Positions 1 through 5,878 of a stretch of DNA of 5,878 nt are shown here, one piece after another (the first letter of the stretch is position 1; each line of letters opens with the position of its first letter). This DNA is from Bacteroidaceae bacterium. Lineage in GTDB: Bacteria; Bacteroidota; Bacteroidia; Bacteroidales; Bacteroidaceae. The notes under the pieces were generated by a model. It saw nothing but the letters and a program-made list of their open reading frames with translations. It searched no databases and was not told where the DNA came from. Where the stretch lies: contig JAGCWG010000216.1 of the NCBI GenBank assembly GCA_017961965.1, forward strand, positions 1 to 5,878, in the 5' to 3' direction. A program made the position numbers and the translations under genes.

Positions 1-420
1 AAGGGCAAGTGGAACGCCACGCTGAGGGGCGGCTACAGGAGTGAAGACGAGGAATATGTGTATCCAGAGCGCAGGATGAAGACATCACACGCATTCGGCA
101 CGATGGACGTGCAGTGGCTCGACCTCAATGTGTCACCGTTACGGCTCAGCATAGATGCTCATGCAGCATACAGCAGTTGCCTCACGCACAAGGTGGTGAT
201 GCCTTACGCCAATATGAAGGAGGCGTTCACGACGATGATTCGCCACAAGGCTGACTACGCCAAGGCAGACTACACTACCCTGTCAGCCAAGGTGCGTGCC
301 GACTACGATGTCAAGGATGAGATGTTCGGACTGTTTGCCGAGGCAGAAGGAAACATCACCCGTTGTTCCACGGGCGAGCAATCCACAGGGATTAGACTGA
401 CAGTAGGAATGGTATTCTGA
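1..420 (+). CDS. Outer-membrane beta-barrel protein, C-terminal fragment (DUF6850-like?)
   Basis: This is the last 139 codons of a gene that begins before the window; the frame is open from base 1 and ends with TGA at 418-420. The visible protein alternates polar and hydrophobic or aromatic residues in short strands, for example WNATLRGGY, LRLSIDAHAAY and LSAKVRADY. It ends in LTVGMVF, a terminal strand with a C-terminal Phe, the usual beta-signal of Gram-negative outer-membrane barrels. There is no catalytic motif. The fragment resembles what I recall of the DUF6850 barrel proteins that sit beside DUF4876 lipoproteins in Bacteroidota, but that family name is a recollection and not a search result. 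A first GTG or ATG inside the fragment (58, 76) is not the real start, because the frame continues upstream in the same style. It is probably linked functionally to the lipoprotein gene 281 bp downstream. Confidence is high for a barrel C terminus and moderate for the family. Confidence 0.72.
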   Translation, partial: KGKWNATLRGGYRSEDEEYVYPERRMKTSHAFGTMDVQWLDLNVSPLRLSIDAHAAYSSCLTHKVVMPYANMKEAFTTMIRHKADYAKADYTTLSAKVRADYDVKDEMFGLFAEAEGNITRCSTGEQSTGIRLTVGMVF

Positions 421-490
421 TGCTGTAGCAATCTCGAATTTTCTTTTTGCGCTAAGGCGCCTATTAGAAAAACAGGAAAGAGAGGCCCCC

Positions 491-514
491 TCCTAACCTC
501 CCCGTGGGGTAGGA
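491..514. repeat. GC-rich intergenic hairpin, probable dispersed Bacteroidota repeat
   Basis: TCCTA at 491-495 pairs with TAGGA at 510-514, and CCCC at 500-503 pairs with GGGG at 506-509 across a GT turn; ACCT (496-499) is left unpaired on one side. It lies in a C-rich stretch (485-503) inside an otherwise AT-rich gap. From memory, motifs like CCTAACCTCCCC followed by a G-run are common between genes of Bacteroidota, so this is probably a copy of a dispersed palindromic repeat. It has no T-tract after it, so it is a poor intrinsic terminator, although it could stabilise the 3' end of the upstream transcript. Confidence 0.5.
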
Positions 515-536
515 ACGCCATCCGGGACATAGGCAT

Positions 537-557
537 GTTAATTGTTAATTGTTAATT
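537..557. repeat. Three tandem copies of GTTAATT
   Basis: Three exact 7-bp units lie head to tail at 537-543, 544-550 and 551-557. They are followed by a T-rich stretch with a loose 10-bp rhythm (561-570, 571-580, 581-590), each decamer containing GTTTTC. This is low-complexity AT-rich intergenic DNA. It may bend or melt easily, or may simply be a slippage product. No function can be assigned from sequence alone. Confidence 0.7.
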
Positions 558-606
558 TCTGTGTTTTCTTTTGTTTTCTTTGGTTTTCCCCATGTTTTTT
601 TAACTG

Positions 607-619
607 GCCGCTTGGCGGC
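607..619 (+). other. Small hairpin in the lipoprotein gene leader
   Basis: GCCGC (607-611) and GCGGC (615-619) form a perfect 5-bp stem around a TTG loop, about 80 bp before the lipoprotein start. A T-run lies on its left (595-601) and an A-run on its right (620-624), so it is not a + strand intrinsic terminator. It may be a structured element in the leader if transcription starts upstream or reads through from the barrel gene. No TAnnTTTG -7 box could be found anywhere in 421-701, so the start of transcription is unknown. Confidence 0.35.
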
Positions 620-701
620 AAAAACAACAATACAGTTTTAACCGAATATGTAAAAAAGATTTGACAAAGAATAAAAATTATAAAAATAAAAAAACAGAAA
701 G

Positions 702-1937
702 ATGAAAAAGACATTTATCAAGGGCATCATGATGATGCTTGTAGGGGGCATGGCAATGGTTTCATGCTCAAGTGACGACGACGACATTGCAGTAATCCCG
801 GTAACAACCGTTACGCTCGAGATTCCTGCCAACCTTGAGAACGCAGTACTCAGCAACGCATCTGCCAAGCTCACAAACGTGCAGACACAGAGGGAATATA
901 CAATAGGAAGTGACAAGTTTGTCAAGAGCGGCAACACGTACCAGCTCAACCTCGGCGACCTTGAGGAGGGTACCTATAACGTGTCAATGAGAGGTCACCT
1001 TGACTTCACATACAACGGCATAGCAGGCAACAAGGACTTCGACGTGAACTCCGACAACGTGAAACTGAGTGCTGTAAGCCCAACAATCAAGATGGTGGTA
1101 AGCACATTCACTGCGCAGGGCGGATTCGTCATCAGCGAGATATTCTTCACAGGAACTACGACCGAGACAGGCTCATACTCCGGCGACCAGTACATCATCA
1201 TCACGAACAACAGTGACATGACGCTCTACGCCGACAGCATCGCTCTCCTCGAGTCTGCCTTCCTCACCACTCAGAAGGAGGACTACACACCCGACCTCAT
1301 GTCGGAGGCTTTCTCTGTTCAGGCTTGCTACATGATTCCTGGCGATGGCAAGAGCGTACCGGTAGAGGCAGGCAAGAGCCTGAAGATTGCGGTCAATGCC
1401 ATCAACCACAAGGAGAGCTATCCTAACTCAATAGACCAGTCGGATGCCGACTTCGAGGTGTACGACGAGTCAAGCAATCCGAGGTTCACTGACCCGGACG
1501 GCAAGGCACCGAACCTCGACAAGTGGTATTGTTACACAGCTACCGTTTACCAGTTCCACAGCCGTGGCTTCAACTCAATGGCTATTGCTAAGATGCGTAC
1601 AACGAAGGAGGACTGGCTGGAGAACTACAGCTATGACGCCAAGTATCTGTTCGTCTTCGGTGACTTCTCAAAGGAGATGACCAAGAAGGGAATCTATAAG
1701 GTGCCTAACTCGTGGATTCTTGACGGTGTGAACCTGAGCGTGGAGTCAGTGCATGAGTGGAACGTGCTCGATGCAAGCATAGACGCTGGATGGACATACT
1801 GCGGTAAGGTGGACAAGGACGAGACCCGATTCAACAAGTCTGTCATCCGTAAGCAGGATGCCAACGGCAAGTATATCGACACAAACAACTCAACGAACGA
1901 CTTCATCCCAGAGGCTACGGCAACACTGCTCAAGTGA
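702..1937 (+). CDS. Surface-type outer-membrane lipoprotein, DUF4876-like
   Basis: This is a complete 411-residue protein. A type II signal peptide covers residues 1-21 (basic MKK start, a Met- and Gly-rich hydrophobic core, then lipobox M-V-S-C) with Cys22 as the lipidated residue. Cys22 is followed by SSDDDD, the acidic run that acts in Bacteroidota as a lipoprotein export signal to the cell surface. Residues about 36-130 look like a beta-sandwich. Residues about 138-240 resemble a lamin-tail-like fold: GGFVISEIFFTG, then DQYIIITNNSD, then MIPGDGKSVPVEAGKSLKIA with a following NAINHKE. The C-terminal part carries VPNSWILDGVNL and ASIDAGWTYCGK. This pattern matches my memory of the uncharacterised DUF4876 family, whose usual length is about 400 residues. 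No enzyme motif is visible, so a binding or accessory role beside an outer-membrane barrel is most likely. ATG 702 is chosen because it alone gives the signal peptide; the leader is A-rich with no Shine-Dalgarno sequence. The TGA stop lies inside the first unit of a repeat array. Confidence 0.85.
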   Translation: MKKTFIKGIMMMLVGGMAMVSCSSDDDDIAVIPVTTVTLEIPANLENAVLSNASAKLTNVQTQREYTIGSDKFVKSGNTYQLNLGDLEEGTYNVSMRGHLDFTYNGIAGNKDFDVNSDNVKLSAVSPTIKMVVSTFTAQGGFVISEIFFTGTTTETGSYSGDQYIIITNNSDMTLYADSIALLESAFLTTQKEDYTPDLMSEAFSVQACYMIPGDGKSVPVEAGKSLKIAVNAINHKESYPNSIDQSDADFEVYDESSNPRFTDPDGKAPNLDKWYCYTATVYQFHSRGFNSMAIAKMRTTKEDWLENYSYDAKYLFVFGDFSKEMTKKGIYKVPNSWILDGVNLSVESVHEWNVLDASIDAGWTYCGKVDKDETRFNKSVIRKQDANGKYIDTNNSTNDFIPEATATLLK

Positions 1938-2015
1938 CAAGGTGACCATCTACAAGGTGACAAGGGCACGAGGAACTAAGTGACAAGGTGACAAGGGACT
2001 AAGTGACAAGGTGAT
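1932..2015. repeat. Degenerate tandem array, about 23-bp period, based on AAGTGACAAGGTGAC
   Basis: The 15-mer AAGTGACAAGGTGAC occurs exactly at 1932-1946 and 1978-1992, and with one final change at 2001-2015. A related unit, AAGGTGACAAGGG, is at 1954-1966 and recurs at 1985-1997. Unit starts at 1932, 1954, 1978 and 2001 give spacings of 22, 24 and 23 bp, close to two turns of the DNA helix. The first unit begins in the last lysine codon of the lipoprotein gene, and its TGA is that gene's stop codon (1935-1937). Similar GTGACAAGG repeats are familiar to me between Bacteroidota genes. The function is unknown; it could be slippage-derived DNA or a cluster of protein-binding sites. Confidence 0.8.
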
Positions 2016-2031
2016 TGCCCATCAACTCGTT

Positions 2032-2066
2032 CGGGCACGACCTGACAAGTCACACGGGCACGACCT
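2032..2066. repeat. Direct repeat CGGGCACGACCT, two copies 23 bp apart
   Basis: The exact 12-mer occupies 2032-2043 and 2055-2066, a start-to-start distance of 23 bp, the same spacing as the neighbouring GTGACAAGG array. A small dyad TGAC-AA-GTCA (2043-2052) lies between the copies, and a related GGGCACGA also appears at 1964-1971. The rest of this 233-bp gap (2067-2170) holds no convincing TAnnTTTG promoter box or terminator, only an A-rich leader just before the peptidase start. Confidence 0.75.
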
Positions 2067-2170
2067 TGAAAGGCTTTAGCGGAACAAGGGATTGAAGTGC
2101 AGGGAAAGGAAAGACTTTTCATGCAGAAGGCAATAAGTAATTAATACAGAAAGAAATAAACAGACAAAAC

Positions 2171-4981
2171 ATGATGAGAAGAAACATCATTACACTGATA
2201 GCAGCTCTGCTACTGCCTCTCACGGCAGCAGCACAGCTGCCACAAGACAAGGCTGTACGCAAGGGAAAGCTGAAGAACGGCATGACCTACTACATACGCC
2301 ACAATGACAAGGAGAAAGGACTTGCCGACTTCTACATCGCACAGCGTGTAGGCTCCATACTCGAAGAGCCACGTCAGCGAGGACTGGCACACTTCCTTGA
2401 GCACATGGCATTCAACGGAACAAAGAACTTCCCGGGCAAGGGAAACAGGCCCGGCATAGTGCCATGGTGCGAAAGCATCGGCGTGAAGTTCGGCGCAAAC
2501 CTCAATGCCTACACCTCAATAGACCAGACCGTCTATCACATAGGTTCAGCACCGCTCAAGCGGGAGGGCATCATCGACTCATGCCTGCTCGTGCTGCACG
2601 ACTGGAGCCACTACCTGCTCCTTGAGGACAAGGAGATAGACAAGGAGCGTGGCGTGATACATGAGGAATGGCGCAACCGCCGTTCCGGCATGGCTGTGCA
2701 GAGACTCATGGAAAGTGCCATGCCTAAGGTGTACAAGGGAACAAAGTATGAGGACTGCCTGCCAATCGGGTACATGGACATCGTCGATAACTTTCCGTAC
2801 AAGGACCTCCGTGACTACTACCACAAGTGGTATCGCCCGGACCTCCAGGCTATCGTCGTGGTGGGCGACATCGACGTGGACAAGATGGAGAAGAAGATAA
2901 AGCGCACGTTCGCATCAATACCTATGCCGAAGAACCCTGCCAAGCGCATCTACTATCCAGTGGCTGACAATGACTCGATGATAGTGGCAATAGAGAAGGA
3001 TGCCGAGCAGCCAATAGTGCTCTGCCACATCTACCAGAAGCGCGAGGCAACACCCGACGACAAGAAGGACAGCGAAGAGTACCTGCGAGGCGACTACATC
3101 GACGGACTCATCACGAGTATGCTGAACGACCGCTACGCTGAGCTTCGCTACCAGACAGGGTCACCCGTACAGAGCGCTTCGGCTCACGCTTCGTCATTCT
3201 TCATGAGCAGGACGAAGGACGCATTCTCAATGAGCATAAGCTGCAAGCAGGACAACATCTTCGGCGGCATCATAGCAGCGGTGGGCATAGCAGAGCAGGC
3301 ACGTCAGCACGGCTTCACCCAGACGGAGCTTGACCGCGCCAAGGCACAGCGCATCAACATAGCCGAGCGCCGATACAAGATGCGCAACGACTACCGCAAC
3401 TCACACTACGTGAACGACTGCGTCAACAACTTCCTCAACGGTGAGCCAATCCTCTCCGCAGACTACGAACTGGCAAACACAAAGAAGCTGGACAAGGAGG
3501 TGAGCCTCGACGAGGTGAACCGTGCCGTCAAGGAACTCATAACAGACCGTAATCAGGTGGTGGTCATGTACGCACCAGACAAGCCAACGGTCAAGGTGCC
3601 ATCAGAGAATCAGATTGAGCAGGTCATCCTTGCCGCACAGCGCCTCAGCTACGCACCTTACACGGAACAGGCACTCGGCAAAGACCTTATCACCAACCTG
3701 CCTGAGGCGGGAAGCATCGTGAGCGAGAAGCCCTACAAGCACGGCTTCACCGAACTGACACTCTCCAACGGCATGAAGGTGTATGCACGCAAGACCGACT
3801 ACAGCAACGATGCCGTAAGCCTACGCATGGAGGCAGAAGGCGGTACCTCACTCTATGGCGACGAGGACATCCCTAACTTCTCCCTCATCACCAGCGCAGC
3901 AACAGAAGGCGGCGTGGGCACGTTTGACGAGATGACACTCCGCAAGATGCTCACAGGCAAGACGGCAAGCGTGAGTCCGTCAGTGGGAACAAGGAGCCAG
4001 AGCATAAGCGGAAGCGCGTCCGTAAAGGACATGAAGACCATGTTCGAGCTTGCCTACCTCTACTTCACACAGCCAAGGAAAGATACACTTGCCTTCCGCG
4101 AGTTCATCAACCGTAACCGTGCCTTCCTCACCAACCGAAACGCTTCGCCTAAGGTTGACTACAACGACTCAATCCGTGCCATACTCTACGGGCACAACCC
4201 ACGCATGGAACCAGTGGTGCAGTCAACACTCGACAAGGTGAGCTACGACCGCATCATGCAGATATACAAGGAACGCTTCAGCGATGCTTCCAACTTCAAG
4301 ACAGTCGTAATCGGCAACTACGACGAGCAGGAACTGCGACGCATGCTCTGCCAGTACCTTGCAACACTCCCTTCGGCAGGCAAGCACGAGAAAGCCAATG
4401 AAGCCAACGTGCCACAGATAGTAGGCGGCAAGTCGGTACACAAGTTCACGAAGAAGCAGGCAACACCGCTTGCCAACGTGAGCATCTACTACACGGCCGA
4501 CGTACCGTTCACCGCAAAGAGCGACCTCGAACTCGACTTCCTCAAGCGATGCCTCTCCATAGCCTACACCGACTCAGTACGAGAGGAGAAGGGCGGCACA
4601 TACGGCGTGAGCGTGGACTTCGACCTCGACAACGACGACAAGCCTAACGCAACACTCGTCATCTCATACAAGGGTGACCCTAAGCGATACGATGAGCTTA
4701 CACCTATTATATATATGCAGCTCCAGCACATTGCCGACCACGGACCAGCCGAGTCAAGCATCAGGAAGGTGAAGGAATACCTCAAGAAGCAGTACCAGCA
4801 GGCAGCTATCACTAACGACTACTGGAGCTACATCGTATGGCACGAGCTGAACGACGGTATCGACTTCGATGCCGACTACTGCAAGATGGTGGACGACATT
4901 ACCGCAGCCGACATACAACGAATGGCAAAACGCATACTCGATGCAAAGCGTTGCACCGAAGTGACGATGCTCTCTGAATAA
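2171..4981 (+). CDS. Secreted M16 zinc metallopeptidase (pitrilysin/PqqL-like)
   Basis: This is a complete 936-residue peptidase of the M16 insulinase/pitrilysin family, the usual length for two fused M16 halves. The N terminus is a Sec signal peptide (MMRR, a Leu/Ala-rich core, TAAAQ) probably cut after Ala21, so the enzyme should work in the periplasm; there is no lipobox. The inverted zinc motif HxxEH is HFLEH at residues 74-78: His74 and His78 bind zinc and Glu77 is the catalytic base. The ERGVIHEEW segment (159-167) should give the third zinc ligand by family analogy. GVKFGANLNAYTS (105-117) is a conserved family block. The second half starts near residue 525 (FTELTLSNGMKVYARK) and lacks HxxEH, as expected. 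It keeps the substrate-binding Arg/Tyr pair, Arg804 and Tyr811, in REEKGGTYG. All key residues are present, so the enzyme should be active on peptides or small unfolded proteins. ATG 2171 is followed by a second ATG at 2174; either would keep the signal peptide. No own promoter was found, so co-transcription with the lipoprotein gene 233 bp upstream is possible. Confidence 0.93.
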   Translation: MMRRNIITLIAALLLPLTAAAQLPQDKAVRKGKLKNGMTYYIRHNDKEKGLADFYIAQRVGSILEEPRQRGLAHFLEHMAFNGTKNFPGKGNRPGIVPWCESIGVKFGANLNAYTSIDQTVYHIGSAPLKREGIIDSCLLVLHDWSHYLLLEDKEIDKERGVIHEEWRNRRSGMAVQRLMESAMPKVYKGTKYEDCLPIGYMDIVDNFPYKDLRDYYHKWYRPDLQAIVVVGDIDVDKMEKKIKRTFASIPMPKNPAKRIYYPVADNDSMIVAIEKDAEQPIVLCHIYQKREATPDDKKDSEEYLRGDYIDGLITSMLNDRYAELRYQTGSPVQSASAHASSFFMSRTKDAFSMSISCKQDNIFGGIIAAVGIAEQARQHGFTQTELDRAKAQRINIAERRYKMRNDYRNSHYVNDCVNNFLNGEPILSADYELANTKKLDKEVSLDEVNRAVKELITDRNQVVVMYAPDKPTVKVPSENQIEQVILAAQRLSYAPYTEQALGKDLITNLPEAGSIVSEKPYKHGFTELTLSNGMKVYARKTDYSNDAVSLRMEAEGGTSLYGDEDIPNFSLITSAATEGGVGTFDEMTLRKMLTGKTASVSPSVGTRSQSISGSASVKDMKTMFELAYLYFTQPRKDTLAFREFINRNRAFLTNRNASPKVDYNDSIRAILYGHNPRMEPVVQSTLDKVSYDRIMQIYKERFSDASNFKTVVIGNYDEQELRRMLCQYLATLPSAGKHEKANEANVPQIVGGKSVHKFTKKQATPLANVSIYYTADVPFTAKSDLELDFLKRCLSIAYTDSVREEKGGTYGVSVDFDLDNDDKPNATLVISYKGDPKRYDELTPIIYMQLQHIADHGPAESSIRKVKEYLKKQYQQAAITNDYWSYIVWHELNDGIDFDADYCKMVDDITAADIQRMAKRILDAKRCTEVTMLSE

Positions 4982-5016
4982 GAGCATTCGACATCAATCT
5001 GTTTATTTTTTTATTT

Positions 5017-5057
5017 GGAGCGCACCCACCTTCCGTCACGGAAAGGGTGCGCTTCTT
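5017..5057 (+). terminator. Hairpin terminator after the M16 peptidase gene
   Basis: AGCGCACCC (5019-5027) pairs perfectly with GGGTGCGCT (5045-5053), and a G-T wobble plus a G-C pair extend the base to 5017-5055. An inner stem TTCCG/CGGAA (5031-5035 and 5039-5043) closes on a TCA loop, so almost the whole element is paired. It starts 35 bp after the stop codon. The trailing U-tract is weak (TTCTTCATT), while a stronger T-run lies before the stem (5008-5012). It probably ends the peptidase transcript and separates it from the activase gene. Confidence 0.68.
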
Positions 5058-5147
5058 CATTAGGCAGGCATCAAGACACCCTTACCCGGACAGATAACAT
5101 GGCAAACTGCAACAAAAAGAGCAAGAAGACTGAGAATCCGAAATAAA

Positions 5148-5193
5148 ATGCTTACCTTTGCCAATGAATTGAAACAAGGGGCAAGGTAAGCAT
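5148..5193. promoter_or_regulatory. Inverted repeat overlapping the -7 box and leader, possible operator
   Basis: The left arm ATGCTTACCTTTGCC (5148-5162) is the reverse complement of the right arm GGCAAGGTAAGCAT (5180-5193) apart from one extra T, with a 17-bp spacer. The left arm contains the whole -7 box, and the right arm ends 8 bases before the activase ATG. A transcript starting just after the -7 box would not include the left arm, so the symmetry probably acts as DNA, for example as a site for a dimeric regulator. In a read-through transcript from upstream it could instead fold into a long hairpin just ahead of the start codon. Confidence 0.55.
5153..5160 (+). promoter_or_regulatory. 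Bacteroidota -7 promoter box TACCTTTG for the activase gene
   Basis: TACCTTTG matches the TAnnTTTG -7 consensus of the Bacteroidota housekeeping sigma factor exactly, and the following C is also usual. It lies 41 bp before the start codon, which would give a leader of roughly 30-40 nt. No clear TTTG -33 box is visible at the expected spacing (near 5126-5134 the sequence is AAGACTGAG), so the promoter may be weak or activator-dependent. It was the only good match to this box found in the non-coding parts of the window. Confidence 0.62.
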
Positions 5194-5201
5194 ACAATCT
5201 C

Positions 5202-5878
5202 ATGGCGTTAATATTCGACATCAAGCGGTTTGCCGTCAACGACGGCCCGGGAATAAGGACAACCATCTTCCTGAAGGGTTGTCCCCTCCACTGCGTATGG
5301 TGCCATAACCCGGAAGGGATAGATGCCAAGCCCGTCAAGCTGTACACACGCAGGAAGTGCATAGGCTGCAAGAGTTGCGTGGACGCATGTCCGCAGCATA
5401 ACCTCACCCTGACGCCCGACGGCATAAAGGATAGCGGCAAGTGCATCCTCTGCGGCAGGTGTACGGACGAGTGCCCTACCCTCGCCCTCCAGATGGCAGG
5501 TAAGGAATGGGCAATGGATGACCTGATGACCGTCATGGAGAAAGAGCGTCAGGTGATGGAGGAAAGCGGAGGCGGCGTAACCGTCTGTGGCGGTGAACCA
5601 TTGATGCACGCCGACTACCTCGTCACTCTCCTCACAGAGCTGCGACGGCGTGGCTTCCACGTAACGGTTGACACCACGCTCTACGCTTCGCAAAGCACAG
5701 TGACACGGGTAATGCCGCTCACAGACCTCTTCCTCATCGACCTGAAGACCATGGACAGCGAACGTCACCAACACCTGACGGGTGTCCCGAACAGACAGAT
5801 ACTCGACAACATACGTTACGTATCAGAGCAAGGAACACGCTACTGGATTCGCATCCCTCTCATCAAGGGAGTGAATGC
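5202..5878 (+). CDS. Glycyl-radical enzyme activating protein, radical SAM (partial, 5' end)
   Basis: The first 225 codons are present; the gene runs off the window end. It is a PflA-type radical SAM activase that uses S-adenosylmethionine and a 4Fe-4S cluster to place the glycyl radical on a partner enzyme in the cytoplasm under anaerobic conditions. The SAM cluster motif CxxxCxxC is Cys27, Cys31 and Cys34 (GCPLHCVWCHNPE), after the typical NDGPGIRTTIFLKG block (13-26). A ferredoxin-like insert follows with two 4Fe-4S motifs: Cys53, 56, 59, 63 and Cys81, 84, 87, 91, each ending in Cys-Pro. This separates it from plain PflA of pyruvate formate-lyase and puts it with activases of other glycyl radical enzymes. 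The SAM-binding GGEP is at 130-133, preceded by Cys129 where Ser is common. DLFLIDLKTMD and HLTGVPN follow as in the family. Full length is usually near 300 residues, so roughly a quarter is missing. ATG 5202 fits the family N terminus (IFDIKRFAVNDGPG). The partner enzyme is not visible, so its substrate cannot be told. Confidence 0.93.
   Translation, partial: MALIFDIKRFAVNDGPGIRTTIFLKGCPLHCVWCHNPEGIDAKPVKLYTRRKCIGCKSCVDACPQHNLTLTPDGIKDSGKCILCGRCTDECPTLALQMAGKEWAMDDLMTVMEKERQVMEESGGGVTVCGGEPLMHADYLVTLLTELRRRGFHVTVDTTLYASQSTVTRVMPLTDLFLIDLKTMDSERHQHLTGVPNRQILDNIRYVSEQGTRYWIRIPLIKGVN

Noticed and set aside
442..476. Terminator for the barrel gene at the GCGC-TAAG-GCGC hairpin
   Set aside because: The stem is only four pairs and is followed by CTATTAGAAAAA, with no U-tract on the + strand.
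660..690. Promoter for the lipoprotein gene with TTTG at 660-663 as a -33 box
   Set aside because: The sequence at the matching -7 position is TAAAAATA, which lacks the TTTG part, so the match is too poor in such AT-rich DNA.
638..949. A 103-codon minus-strand frame rich in hydrophobic residues
   Set aside because: It runs opposite the signal peptide of the lipoprotein and through the A-rich leader. The Phe/Tyr-rich tail is simply the T-rich complement of that leader.
1932..2066. CRISPR array
   Set aside because: Units are degenerate, directly adjoining with no unique spacers, and there are no cas genes nearby.
5148..5193. Invertible promoter switch
   Set aside because: The arms are only 17 bp apart and the -7 box is in an arm, not between the arms. 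Known phase-variable promoters of Bacteroidota are flanked by repeats much farther apart.
5060..5536. A 158-codon open frame on the minus strand reaching into the intergenic region
   Set aside because: It overlaps the activase and its promoter and has no recognisable protein features or plausible leader; it is an antisense shadow.
5208..5774. A 188-codon open frame on the minus strand
   Set aside because: It lies opposite the activase gene, whose conserved motifs are continuous on the + strand. The antisense product shows no motif and is explained by the codon bias of the real gene.

Overview
The window reads as ordinary chromosome of a gut- or oral-type Bacteroidota, most like Prevotella/Segatella or a relative. 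The evidence is a lipoprotein with an acidic stretch right after its lipid-anchor cysteine, A-rich leaders without Shine-Dalgarno sequences, a TAnnTTTG-type -7 promoter box, and protein families typical of that phylum. The assignment rests on reading the sequence by eye; no database search was possible.

Layout: all four genes are on the + strand. (1) 1-420 is the 3' end of an outer-membrane beta-barrel protein. (2) 421-701 is an AT-rich gap holding a GC hairpin, three tandem GTTAATT units and T-rich decamers. (3) 702-1937 encodes a probably surface-exposed lipoprotein resembling the DUF4876 family. (4) 1938-2170 is a gap dominated by degenerate repeats spaced about 23 bp apart; the first unit contains the stop codon of the lipoprotein gene. 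(5) 2171-4981 encodes a complete 936-residue secreted M16 (pitrilysin/insulinase-type) zinc peptidase, followed by a strong hairpin near 5017-5055 that probably terminates transcription. (6) 5202-5878 is the 5' part of a glycyl-radical-enzyme activase (radical SAM plus two 4Fe-4S clusters). It has its own promoter box, and a 14-15 bp dyad overlaps that box.

How the genes may work together: the first three genes all encode envelope proteins (outer-membrane barrel, outer-membrane lipoprotein, periplasmic peptidase). They could form one capture, uptake and degradation module, by analogy with the PqqL/FusC M16 peptidases that act behind TonB-dependent receptors. This is inference, and no TonB receptor is visible in the window. 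The activase is a separate transcription unit concerned with anaerobic metabolism; its partner glycyl radical enzyme is not in view. No RNA genes, CRISPR arrays, insertion sequences or phage genes were recognised. I see no clear-cut new system; the best leads are the promoter-overlapping dyad, the 23-bp periodic array and the envelope gene trio.
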